Below are positions 52,285-60,539 of a stretch of DNA of 64,000 bases, in pieces. Origin of the DNA: CBDDLD01 sp965250025 (GTDB taxonomy: Bacteria; Bacteroidota; Bacteroidia; Flavobacteriales; Flavobacteriaceae); NCBI GenBank assembly GCA_965250025.1, contig OZ252283.1:3038001-3102000 (forward strand), read 5' to 3'. The translations under genes were made by a program, and so were the position numbers. The notes under the pieces are model-generated. The model saw only the letters and a list, made by a program, of their open reading frames with translations, ran no database searches and had not been told where the DNA came from. Every line of letters begins with the position of its first letter. Within the stretch, counting starts at the first letter, position 1.

Positions 52285-54543
52285 CTAAAACCAAAATCCT
52301 ATATTAAAATACCAAAAGCCTTTACTATTTTCTGGAGACCAGGTATACTTAGCTTCAATAGGCCCTAAAAACGTTTCAAAAGCATATCCAATACCATAAC
52401 CACTATAATCCGGGGAAGATAGCCACTCGCCGTTATCAAAAATATCATCTTCAATATTAGCATAATTGGCTGTAAATAAAAGATGGTGTTTATTAAAAGG
52501 TTCGTAATCTAAAGTGGTAACAGCTTTAACAAAGCTATTGCCTGTTAACGATATATAATCATATCCTAAAAAAGAAGAAAAGTTATTTATAAAATTATGA
52601 CCATAGCCTCCTATTGCAAAATTTAGAAAATTAGTTGCCCTACTCCCTAATTGAAAACCTCCGGAGGGTTGTAAATTAACTGACACTTTATTTCCTATAC
52701 TAAAGGCATAACCCAAATCAGCTTTAGCAATAGAAAAATTATTAAAGTTTGAATTAAAGTCTGATGCACCAATATACCAATGAAAATCGCTATTAACATA
52801 AAACCCTTTATTTGGAAAATATCTATTATCGTAGGTATCTAACAATAATGTACCATATAAACTAAAATAATCTGTATTCTCAAAAACGATATCGTCTTCC
52901 TGATTTTCGCTTAATAGTATTTCTGATGTTATCTTTAAGCGTTTATGTTCTCCCCCCAGGCTTAATGCAAAGTCTTTTGCCAATAGTGTTTGCAGATATA
53001 TTCTATTGGTTTGGTCTTGCAACTCTACCCCTAATTTATTAATATTATTAAGTAAAGGATTGTCATCTTCTAACACTAAGGCTGCATTTATATTTCTTTC
53101 AAACTGATTATAGCGAGACATTACACCTATGCTGATATAAAACCCTTTGTCTAAAAAATAATCAAATTTATATCTGATATTATCACCCAGCACAACATCT
53201 AAAGAAGCAATATCATTCTTATACAACAATCGTTTTTTAGTGATATTTACTAAGGCAGCACTTTTATATAAGGCATCATAATGCACTCCTAATTTTAAAA
53301 ATGTACTTGTTTCTGATTCTTTAACATCAGCAATCATCCGATATGTATCGGCTTCTTCTAAGGGTTCTAATTCGTATCTAAACGCATCAAAATTATTAGT
53401 AGTAATGACATTATTGATCCCTTTTTTAAAGGCACTATATGGCATATACTTTTCTCCTCTATACTTCAATTTACCTTTTAAATAAGATCGGGTATAGCGT
53501 TTATTACCATTGAAAAGGACTTCCCGTATTCTGATACTATCGGGGATTACTATTTTAGGGTGTTCTCTTTTTGTGTTAAGCTTGGACTTTAAAGTTTTTA
53601 AATCTTCTATTCTCAATATGGCAGCTTTTTCACCTTCATTAATGATATCAACACCTTCATCAAAAGATATTACAGAAAAACTTGTAATATCGGGCTTAAT
53701 GTAGATATCTGTTAGCTGCTTCTTATTCTTCATTGCATTGATTGTCCTGAAGTTATTGATTTGCATCAAGATATCTGGAGCTGTTTTTAGGTCTGTTCTA
53801 TCTTTCAGCCCATCCTGAACATCGACTCCGATAATAATATCCATGCCTTTAGCACGTAATTCTTCTACCGGATAGTTATTGGTAACGCCACCATCAATAA
53901 GCAGTTTATCATCTATCATTACAGGTTGAAATAATGAAGGAAAGGCGCCACTTGCCAAAATTGCTTCGGCCAGATTACCTTCATCCAAAAGCACCGGTTC
54001 ACCAGTTTCAATATTTGTAGCAATACAAAAAAATGGGGTTGGCAAATCCTCAAAGTCATTAAGATCGCTTACAGGCAATAATAAACGATATAGCAAATCA
54101 TATACATTTTGACCACGCGATAATCCCGATGGCAAACTAATCTTAAACTTATCGAAAGGCAAGCTGGTCAAGTATTTTTCGGCATTGTCGCGCTCATAAA
54201 AAGATTTTGAAGCCCTTGGGAATTTATCATTGATCAATGCATCAAAATCTAAACTTTTAAATATCGAATCTAACTGTTTCCCGGAATAACCTGCTGCATA
54301 TAATGCACCAATTATAGAACCCATACTGGTTCCGGCGATATAATCAACTTTAATACCCAGACTATCAATGACCTTTAAGGTTCCGATATGTGCAAACCCT
54401 TTAGCGCCTCCTCCACTAAGTACCAAGCCAACCTTTGGAGTTTTACCATCTTGTGCCTGTAGACTTGTAAAAGCTTTGCCCCATACCAATATGGTTAAAC
54501 AGATCAGAATTTGAGATATTTTTATTTTTAAATGATTCCTCAA
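52285..54543 (-). CDS. Patatin-like phospholipase with POTRA and beta-barrel (type Vd-like)
   Basis: 752 aa. A signal peptide (to about residue 30) is followed by a patatin domain (about 35-320) with the oxyanion loop SGGGAKGF, the nucleophile in GTSMG and the catalytic Asp in DGGVTNNYP. A POTRA domain (about 345-415; RIREVLFNGNKRYTRSYLKG) and a 16-strand-type Omp85/BamA barrel ending NIGFWF follow. The architecture matches PlpD/FplA-type autotransported phospholipases, which expose or release the lipase at the surface. The start overlaps uvrC by 4 nt. Confidence 0.93.
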   Translation of the reverse strand: MRNHLKIKISQILICLTILVWGKAFTSLQAQDGKTPKVGLVLSGGGAKGFAHIGTLKVIDSLGIKVDYIAGTSMGSIIGALYAAGYSGKQLDSIFKSLDFDALINDKFPRASKSFYERDNAEKYLTSLPFDKFKISLPSGLSRGQNVYDLLYRLLLPVSDLNDFEDLPTPFFCIATNIETGEPVLLDEGNLAEAILASGAFPSLFQPVMIDDKLLIDGGVTNNYPVEELRAKGMDIIIGVDVQDGLKDRTDLKTAPDILMQINNFRTINAMKNKKQLTDIYIKPDITSFSVISFDEGVDIINEGEKAAILRIEDLKTLKSKLNTKREHPKIVIPDSIRIREVLFNGNKRYTRSYLKGKLKYRGEKYMPYSAFKKGINNVITTNNFDAFRYELEPLEEADTYRMIADVKESETSTFLKLGVHYDALYKSAALVNITKKRLLYKNDIASLDVVLGDNIRYKFDYFLDKGFYISIGVMSRYNQFERNINAALVLEDDNPLLNNINKLGVELQDQTNRIYLQTLLAKDFALSLGGEHKRLKITSEILLSENQEDDIVFENTDYFSLYGTLLLDTYDNRYFPNKGFYVNSDFHWYIGASDFNSNFNNFSIAKADLGYAFSIGNKVSVNLQPSGGFQLGSRATNFLNFAIGGYGHNFINNFSSFLGYDYISLTGNSFVKAVTTLDYEPFNKHHLLFTANYANIEDDIFDNGEWLSSPDYSGYGIGYAFETFLGPIEAKYTWSPENSKGFWYFNIGFWF

Positions 54544-56336
54544 TGGTCTTTATGATAATGATTGTATATTTTATTTGCTCTGGAGGTTCCTATAACAGTT
54601 TCTAACTCATCCAGTTTAGCGTTTGCTATTCGTTTTACGGATTTAAATGCCTTCATTAATTCTATAATGGTTTGCTCTCCTATTCCATTAATCGTTTCCA
54701 GTTCCGATTTTAAGGCTCCTTTACTTCTTCTGTTTCTGTGGTGTTCTATCCCAAAACGGTGTGCCTCATTACGCAACTGCTGAATGATTTTCAATGTTTC
54801 GCTTTTCTTGTCTAAATATAATGGAATTGGATCATCTGGATAAAATAATTCTTCCAAACGTTTTGCTATTCCGATAATCGCAATCTGATTTCTTAAATTT
54901 AGTTTATCTAGACTTTTTAGTGCTGAAGACAATTGTCCTTTACCACCATCAATAATTATCAGTTGTGGCAAAGGTTGTTTCTCATCCTGTAATCGTTTAT
55001 AACGCCGATACACGACTTCCTCCATGGATGCAAAATCATCCGGACCTTCTACCGTTTTTATGTTAAAATGGCGGTAATCTCTTTTACTTGGTTTACCGTT
55101 CTTAAATACCACACAGGCAGCAACCGGATTTGTTCCCTGAATATTAGAATTATCAAAACACTCTATATGCCTTGGTTCCTCAGACAATTGCAAATCTGAT
55201 TTCATTTGTGCCATAATTCTATTCGCATGGCGATCGGGATCCGTGATCTTAATCTGCTTTAGGCGATCCATTCGGTAGTACATGGCATTTCGTTTAGACA
55301 AATCCAATACCTTCTTCTTATCACCGAGTTTTGGTACCACCACTTTTATCGCCCCACCCAAATCTAATTCAAATGGCACGTATATTTCTTTTGATCTGGA
55401 ATGAAATCGCTGTCTGATTTCTGTTATTGCCAATATCAGTAGATCCTCATCAGATTCATCAAGTTTTTTCTTTAACTCTAATGTATGAGACCTTATTATG
55501 GATCCATACGACAATTGTAAAAAATTCACATAAGCATAGGTTTCATCACTCACTATGGAAAACACATCTACGTTACTAATTTTAGGGTTTACTACCGTAG
55601 ACTTGGCCTGATAGTTTTGAAGTATCTCCAGTTTTTCTTTAACCTTTTGGGCGTCTTCAAACTGCATATTTTCTGCATATGCTTTCATTTGTTGTTTGAA
55701 TTGCTGTAAAGAATCCTTAAAATTCCCTTTTAGTATCTCCTTAATAGCAATGATGTGATCTTGATAATCCGATGCCGTTTGTAAACCTTCACAAGGCCCT
55801 TTACAATTTCCTAAATGATATTCCAGACATACTTTATATTTGCCTGCATTTATTTTAGCTTCTGACAAATCATAGTTGCAGGTTCGCAATTGATACAATC
55901 CTTTTATCAGATCGAGTAACGTTTTAACCGTTTTTACACTTGTATACGGTCCAAAATACTCAGACCCGTCTTTGATAACTCTCCGTGTAGAAAAAACTCT
56001 TGGGAATCGTTCTTTTTTAACACATATCCAAGGGTAAGATTTATCGTCCTTAAGCATAACATTATACTTCGGCTGGTACTTCTTAATAAGATTATTCTCA
56101 AGAAGTAATGCATCGGTCTCCGTCTCTACAACAATGTGTTTGATCGTTTTTATCTTTTTTACTAAAATCCTGGTTTTCCCATAATCGTGATGTTTAGTAA
56201 AATAGGAACTTACTCTTTTTTTTATGTCTTTTGCCTTCCCCACATATATGATCGCATCATTCTCATCATAATACTGATAAACTCCCGGTTGATGAGGTAG
56301 TGTTTTTATTTGTACTTCTAATGTAGGCTTGGACAT
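54540..56336 (-). CDS. uvrC: Excinuclease ABC subunit C
   Basis: 598-aa nucleotide excision repair nuclease. GIY-YIG domain (about 17-95; GVYQYYDENDAIIYVGKA), Cys-rich CEG segment near 165-175, UVR motif (about 205-240), the RNase H-like 5'-incision domain (about 385-520; ECFDNSNIQGTNPVAACVVFKNG and IIDGGKGQLSSA) and C-terminal helix-hairpin-helix repeats (about 550-595; TINGIGEQTIIELM). Length is typical. A -7 box lies 4 nt upstream of the ATG, suggesting a nearly leaderless mRNA. The stop overlaps the patatin gene by 4 nt. Confidence 0.97.
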   Translation of the reverse strand: MSKPTLEVQIKTLPHQPGVYQYYDENDAIIYVGKAKDIKKRVSSYFTKHHDYGKTRILVKKIKTIKHIVVETETDALLLENNLIKKYQPKYNVMLKDDKSYPWICVKKERFPRVFSTRRVIKDGSEYFGPYTSVKTVKTLLDLIKGLYQLRTCNYDLSEAKINAGKYKVCLEYHLGNCKGPCEGLQTASDYQDHIIAIKEILKGNFKDSLQQFKQQMKAYAENMQFEDAQKVKEKLEILQNYQAKSTVVNPKISNVDVFSIVSDETYAYVNFLQLSYGSIIRSHTLELKKKLDESDEDLLILAITEIRQRFHSRSKEIYVPFELDLGGAIKVVVPKLGDKKKVLDLSKRNAMYYRMDRLKQIKITDPDRHANRIMAQMKSDLQLSEEPRHIECFDNSNIQGTNPVAACVVFKNGKPSKRDYRHFNIKTVEGPDDFASMEEVVYRRYKRLQDEKQPLPQLIIIDGGKGQLSSALKSLDKLNLRNQIAIIGIAKRLEELFYPDDPIPLYLDKKSETLKIIQQLRNEAHRFGIEHHRNRRSKGALKSELETINGIGEQTIIELMKAFKSVKRIANAKLDELETVIGTSRANKIYNHYHKDH

Positions 56337-56340
56337 AAGT

Positions 56341-56348
56341 CAAAGGTA
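56341..56348 (-). promoter_or_regulatory. -7 promoter box of uvrC, 4 nt before the ATG
   Basis: TACCTTTG on the minus strand matches TAnnTTTG and ends 4 nt before the uvrC start, predicting a leaderless or nearly leaderless transcript. Confidence 0.55.
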
Positions 56349-56435
56349 ATTCAATTGCCAATATTGAAAAAATCGGACGCTCTTTTTTAGTATATTGCAA
56401 CTGACTTAAGCACAGCTTATATACGCCATTTATAA

Positions 56436-57311
56436 ATGAATATCGTAATCCTCTCAAGAAACGAAAATCTATATTCCACAAGACGCCTTATAGAGGAAGG
56501 TGAAAAAAGAAATCACGACATCGAAGTTATTGATCCGCTCAAATGCGATATCATTATCGAAAAAGAGAAACCTACCGTGTATTATAAAGATCGTTATCTG
56601 GATTATGTCGATGCTATTATTCCACGTATTGGAGCTTCGGTTACATTTTTTGGTTGTGCTGTAGTACGACAGTTTGAAATGATGAATGTATTTACAACAG
56701 TAACCTCTGATGCTATCATTCGTTCCAGAGATAAACTCCGCAGCTTTCAACGGCTATCAAAAGCTGGCATTGGTATGCCTAAAACTGTTTTTACAAATTA
56801 TTCGAGAGATGTTGAAGAGGTTATTAATCATGTTGGGGGTACTCCTGTAATCATAAAACTCCTTGAAGGTACTCAAGGGCTTGGTGTTGTATTAGCTGAA
56901 ACTAAAAACGCTGCCGAGTCTGTACTAGAAGCATTTAACGGACTACAAGCCAGAGCTTTAGTACAAGAATACATCGAAGAGGCCAAAGGTGCTGACCTAA
57001 GAGCCTTAATTGTTGACGGGCAGGTTGTTGGTGCAATGAAACGTCAAGGTAAAGATGGTGAATTCAGATCTAACTTACATCGTGGTGGTAGCGCCGAATA
57101 TGTTAGATTGTCTGAAGAAGAATTAAAGTTAGCCATAAGAGCTTCAAGAGCATTAAAGCTTCCTGTGTGTGGCGTAGATATGCTGCAATCTAATAGAGGT
57201 CCTCTTATCATGGAAGTTAATTCTACACCCGGCTTAGAAGGTATTGAAGCTGCTACCGAAAAAAACATTGCGAGAGCTATTATAACATTTATTGAGCGCA
57301 ACAGACGATGA
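56436..57311 (+). CDS. rimK: RimK-family ATP-grasp ligase (ribosomal protein S6 glutamylation)
   Basis: 291-aa ATP-grasp enzyme. Motifs: MNIVILSRNENLYSTRRLIEEG at the N-terminus, SRDKLRSFQRLSKAGIGMP, GVVLAE and VQEYIEEAKGADLRALIVDGQVVGAMKRQ (ATP-binding), and the Mg-binding Glu and Asn residues in IMEVNSTPGLEGIEAATEKNIARA. It matches E. coli RimK, which adds glutamates to the C-terminus of ribosomal protein S6; a different substrate cannot be excluded in Bacteroidota. The next gene overlaps by 4 nt. Divergent from uvrC. Confidence 0.93.
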   Translation: MNIVILSRNENLYSTRRLIEEGEKRNHDIEVIDPLKCDIIIEKEKPTVYYKDRYLDYVDAIIPRIGASVTFFGCAVVRQFEMMNVFTTVTSDAIIRSRDKLRSFQRLSKAGIGMPKTVFTNYSRDVEEVINHVGGTPVIIKLLEGTQGLGVVLAETKNAAESVLEAFNGLQARALVQEYIEEAKGADLRALIVDGQVVGAMKRQGKDGEFRSNLHRGGSAEYVRLSEEELKLAIRASRALKLPVCGVDMLQSNRGPLIMEVNSTPGLEGIEAATEKNIARAIITFIERNRR

Positions 57312-58276
57312 GCGAAAAAGAAGTTTTAGATATATTGGGCGAAAAAGTAGCCTTAGGAAAAAGCGCAAAGGTAAGTTTTAATGTGGCCAAGCTTCACACA
57401 CAAAACTCTATTGATGTCCCTGTAATTATTGAGCGGTCCAAAAAACCGGGCCCTACAGTTCTGATTACTGCCGGTATTCATGGTGACGAAGTTAATGGTG
57501 TTGAAATTGTAAGGCAGATTATTGCAAAAGGAATTAATAAGCCGAAAAAAGGCACTATTATATGCATTCCCGTAATTAATGTTTTTGGATTCATACATAT
57601 GGACAGAGAATTCCCTGATGGTCGGGATCTCAATCGCGTATTTCCAGGTTCTAAATCGGGTTCTCTAGCCAGTAGAGTTGCTCATAAATTAATGACTGAG
57701 ATTGTCCCCCATGCAGATCTTATATTGGATTTTCATACAGGTGGTGCTGATCGGTTTAATGCTGCTCAAATACGCATCGTAAAAAACGAGATTATCTTAG
57801 ATGAACTGGCTCAGGTTTTTGGGGCTCCTTTTACTTTTTATTCAAAAAATCTTAATAAATCATTCAGAAATTCATGCTATAAATTAGGGATTCCGATGCT
57901 TTTGTTTGAAGGTGGAAAATCCTTTAATATAGATAACACCATTACCAATACCGGTGTTAATGGTGCTAAGCGCGTATTACATCATTTGGGTATGTTGAAT
58001 AAGAAATTTAAAGTTTCTCAACCTAAAAAAATTGGTATTAAAATCTCTGAAAGCAAATGGGTAAGAGCCAGTCATTCCGGAATGTTCAAAGCTACCGTAG
58101 CCATCAATACAAACGTTGAAAAAGGCACTGTAATTGGCCATATTACTGATCCTTATGGGAGTTTTAATCATTTTGTAAAAGCCCCTAACGATGGATATGT
58201 CTTTAATGTGAATCAATCACCTATCATTTATCAGGGCGATGCTATTTTTCACATTTCTACTAAATTAGATGCGTGA
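57308..58276 (+). CDS. Succinylglutamate desuccinylase/aspartoacylase family protein
   Basis: 322-aa zinc-dependent M14-related hydrolase. Zinc ligands are apparent in GIHGDEVNG (His, Glu) and in the later ILDFHTGG (His). The region DGRDLNRVFPGS matches the family's substrate-binding Arg motif. AstE/aspartoacylase homologues cleave N-acyl amino acids or C-terminal amino acids. The C-terminal ~80 residues (about 240-322) form a biotinyl-lipoyl-like beta domain. The start overlaps rimK by 4 nt, so it may reverse or prepare a RimK product, for example by removing a C-terminal glutamate; this is inference. Confidence 0.88.
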   Translation: MSEKEVLDILGEKVALGKSAKVSFNVAKLHTQNSIDVPVIIERSKKPGPTVLITAGIHGDEVNGVEIVRQIIAKGINKPKKGTIICIPVINVFGFIHMDREFPDGRDLNRVFPGSKSGSLASRVAHKLMTEIVPHADLILDFHTGGADRFNAAQIRIVKNEIILDELAQVFGAPFTFYSKNLNKSFRNSCYKLGIPMLLFEGGKSFNIDNTITNTGVNGAKRVLHHLGMLNKKFKVSQPKKIGIKISESKWVRASHSGMFKATVAINTNVEKGTVIGHITDPYGSFNHFVKAPNDGYVFNVNQSPIIYQGDAIFHISTKLDA

Positions 58277-58836
58277 AAAAATCAGAGCTAAGAACAAAGC
58301 ACAAACAGTTTAGGCGCGATCTTTCCGATTCTCAAATTGAGGATTATAGTCTTGCCATTGCCAATCAATTGTTAGAACTTAACATTTGGCAGTTTTCATT
58401 TTACCAGATTTTTTTGAGTATCGAAACTTTGAAAGAGGTTAACACCGAATATATTCTAAACATTTTATCAGGGAAAGATAAGCATATTGTAGTTTCAAAA
58501 AGTGATTTTTCAGATTACAGTATGGCGCATTACTTATTAACCGACAATACTAAAATCAAAATAAACGATTATGGTATTCCAGAGCCTATTGATGGCATTA
58601 AAATTACTCCACAACAAATAGACGTCATTTTTATTCCGCTTTTAGCTTTTGATACTAAAGGAAACAGAGTAGGTTATGGGAAAGGATTCTACGATCGGTT
58701 TTTAGTTGATTGTAAACCTGAAGCTCTAAAGATAGGACTGTCTTTTTTTGAAGCCGAGCAGAATATTACTGATGTTAACGACAATGACATTCTATTAAAT
58801 TATTGTGTAACTCCTGAAAAAATTTACAGGTTTTAG
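58273..58836 (+). CDS. 5-Formyltetrahydrofolate cyclo-ligase
   Basis: 187-aa YgfA/MTHFS-family enzyme converting 5-formyl-THF to 5,10-methenyl-THF with ATP. The signature VGYGKGFYDRFL is near 135-146, with FIPLLAFDTKGNRVG before it and the N-terminal LRTKHKQFRRDLS. The start codon is GTG at 58273, overlapping the upstream gene's stop by 4 nt, so translation is probably coupled. It is the last gene of the rimK unit and is convergent with lspA (11 nt apart). Confidence 0.95.
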   Translation: MKKSELRTKHKQFRRDLSDSQIEDYSLAIANQLLELNIWQFSFYQIFLSIETLKEVNTEYILNILSGKDKHIVVSKSDFSDYSMAHYLLTDNTKIKINDYGIPEPIDGIKITPQQIDVIFIPLLAFDTKGNRVGYGKGFYDRFLVDCKPEALKIGLSFFEAEQNITDVNDNDILLNYCVTPEKIYRF

Positions 58837-58847
58837 CCCTTAATCAA

Positions 58848-59462
58848 CTATCCAAATGCCCTTCTGTTAAAAAAGATCAAAATCCCTATACCAGTGCTAA
58901 TGGCCATATCGGCAATGTTAAAAACAGGTTCAAAAAAAGTAAATGCCTTTCCGCCATAAAACGGCACCCATGATGGTAATACTCCTGTCCATAATGGAAA
59001 ATGTAACATATCAACAACGTTACCATGAAACAGCTTACTGTACCCGCCATTTTCAGGCATAAAAGCAGCCACGCTTCCATAACTATCTCCAAATAACACG
59101 CCATAAAATACAGAGTCAATAATGTTCCCTAACGCCCCAGTAAAAATGAGTATTATGGCAATTATCAATATTTTAGAACGCTGCTTTTTTATAACAGTAT
59201 ACAACCAGAATCCTATGAATGTTACTGCAAAAATCCTAAACAGTGTTAGAATTAACTTAGCTGTAGAATCATTAATAAAACTGAAAATGTCACTGAGCTT
59301 GGTCCCCCATGCCATACCACTATTCTCAACAAAAACAATCTTAAACCATGAAAAGATTTCAATACTATCCTGCAATTGAAAATGTGTCTTGATATAAATC
59401 TTACTCCATTGATCGACTAATAGTATTATAAAAATGAAAAGCAGTGCTTTTTTTAATGACAT
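58848..59462 (-). CDS. lspA: Lipoprotein signal peptidase
   Basis: 204 aa, type II signal peptidase cleaving prolipoproteins before the lipidated Cys. About four transmembrane helices. The catalytic Asp motifs are GALGNIIDSVFYG and FNIADMAISTGI, and VENSGMAWG corresponds to the conserved Asn-containing segment. It is longer than proteobacterial LspA (about 160-170 aa), with an insertion of polar residues (YGSVAAFMPENGGYSKLFHGN), as in other Bacteroidota. It is the last gene of the ileS-traR-DUF4097-lspA unit, positioned 29 nt after the previous gene. The window's many lipoproteins depend on it. Confidence 0.95.
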   Translation of the reverse strand: MSLKKALLFIFIILLVDQWSKIYIKTHFQLQDSIEIFSWFKIVFVENSGMAWGTKLSDIFSFINDSTAKLILTLFRIFAVTFIGFWLYTVIKKQRSKILIIAIILIFTGALGNIIDSVFYGVLFGDSYGSVAAFMPENGGYSKLFHGNVVDMLHFPLWTGVLPSWVPFYGGKAFTFFEPVFNIADMAISTGIGILIFFNRRAFG

Positions 59463-59491
59463 TGAAATGATATTTCAACAAAAATAGTAGA

Positions 59492-60148
59492 TTAATCGTT
59501 CTTGACAACGTTTATATCGCCATGAATAGATTGCAATTCCCAATGTGAATGCCCACTATCATTTACTGGATTGGTAACTTTACCATGCTTACTCATTGCC
59601 TTTACGGTTGCATTTGTTGTTTTGACTTCTATATTACCATTTATAGTGAGTACTTTAGCATGTTTAGCCATAGCATTAACTATACTATTCCCTGTAGACA
59701 ATTGCATATCAATATTAGCATACTTCCCTCTTAACTTCACTGAGGCTATATCACTCAGAAGCTCTATGCTTAATCCTTCTGGCAATACCATAGAAAGCTT
59801 GACTGCAATAACCTTGTGAGCACTTAATTTGTCATTAGCATTTTTTACAAAAGGGTTTTCTGAGAGGCTAACATATAGTTTACCGTCTTTTAGCTCAGAA
59901 ACCATAACTGTTTCATTCTTAAGTTCGCCTTCTGATATTGTATGTATTGTTATAGTACTAGTCGCTTTTGTTTGTATGTCTATCGAAAAAATCTGGTCAC
60001 CATTGATAACTATCGTAGAAATATCGTGAGACGCTATTCTTTTTTCAGTTCTATTTTGAGCATAAATATTAAGACTCCCAAGAATAAAGAGAATAAAAAA
60101 CGCCTCATGAATCCTATTCAGAGGCGTTATATATGTATTGAGCAACAA
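59492..60148 (-). CDS. DUF4097-like exported beta-helix protein, start uncertain
   Basis: About 218 aa. Signal-peptide-like hydrophobic segment (AFFILFILGSLNIYAQ) and then a repetitive beta pattern (IVINGDQIFSIDIQTK, LTINGNIEVKTTNATVKAMSKHGKV, LQSIHGDINVVKND), like DUF4097/adhesin-type beta-helices. The start is doubtful: only TTG codons (60148, 60145) precede the signal peptide. The coding sequence runs through a strong terminator hairpin (60091-60126) that follows traR. Expression of this gene and lspA may therefore depend on terminator read-through. Function is unknown. Confidence 0.65.
   Translation of the reverse strand: MLLNTYITPLNRIHEAFFILFILGSLNIYAQNRTEKRIASHDISTIVINGDQIFSIDIQTKATSTITIHTISEGELKNETVMVSELKDGKLYVSLSENPFVKNANDKLSAHKVIAVKLSMVLPEGLSIELLSDIASVKLRGKYANIDMQLSTGNSIVNAMAKHAKVLTINGNIEVKTTNATVKAMSKHGKVTNPVNDSGHSHWELQSIHGDINVVKND
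60091..60126 (-). terminator. Strong terminator inside the DUF4097-like signal peptide
   Basis: Minus strand CGCCTCTGAAT, AGG loop, ATTCATGAGGCG (one bulged T), followed by TTTTTTATTC. It lies 24 nt after the traR/dksA stop and overlaps the codons of the downstream gene's signal peptide. Confidence 0.88.
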
Positions 60149-60150
60149 AA

Positions 60151-60534
60151 TTACTTCTGCATGTTTTTAGCTTCAATGCTTAATGTGGCATGCGGTACTA
60201 ATTTTAAGCGTTCTTTATTGATCAGTTTTCCTGTAACACGGCAAATACCATAGGTTTTATTCTCTATTCGTATTAAAGCATTTTTTAAATCTCTAATAAA
60301 TTTTTCCTGACGTATTGCTAATGCTGAATTTGCTTCTTTACTCATGGTTTCACTACCTTCTTCAAACGCTTTAAAGGTTGGCGAAGTATCGTCTGTACCA
60401 TTGTTGTGATCGTTCATATAAGCACTTTTTATAAGCTCTAGGTCATGCTCTGCCTTATCGATCTTTTCTTGTATTAAAACTCTGAATTCTTCTAAGTCTT
60501 TATCTGAATATCTGTTATTTGTATCTACTGCCAT
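60151..60534 (-). CDS. TraR/DksA-family protein with degenerate zinc finger
   Basis: 127 aa. An N-terminal coiled coil (about 10-85) is followed by a C-terminal DksA-like region (TYGICRVTGKLINKERLKLVPHATLSIEA). Canonical DksA has four zinc-binding Cys; here only one Cys is left (ICRVTG), so zinc binding is lost, as is common in Bacteroidota homologues. DksA proteins enter the RNA polymerase secondary channel and modulate the stringent response with ppGpp. It is encoded 5 nt after ileS and followed by a strong terminator. Confidence 0.92.
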   Translation of the reverse strand: MAVDTNNRYSDKDLEEFRVLIQEKIDKAEHDLELIKSAYMNDHNNGTDDTSPTFKAFEEGSETMSKEANSALAIRQEKFIRDLKNALIRIENKTYGICRVTGKLINKERLKLVPHATLSIEAKNMQK

Positions 60535-60539
60535 AATCG

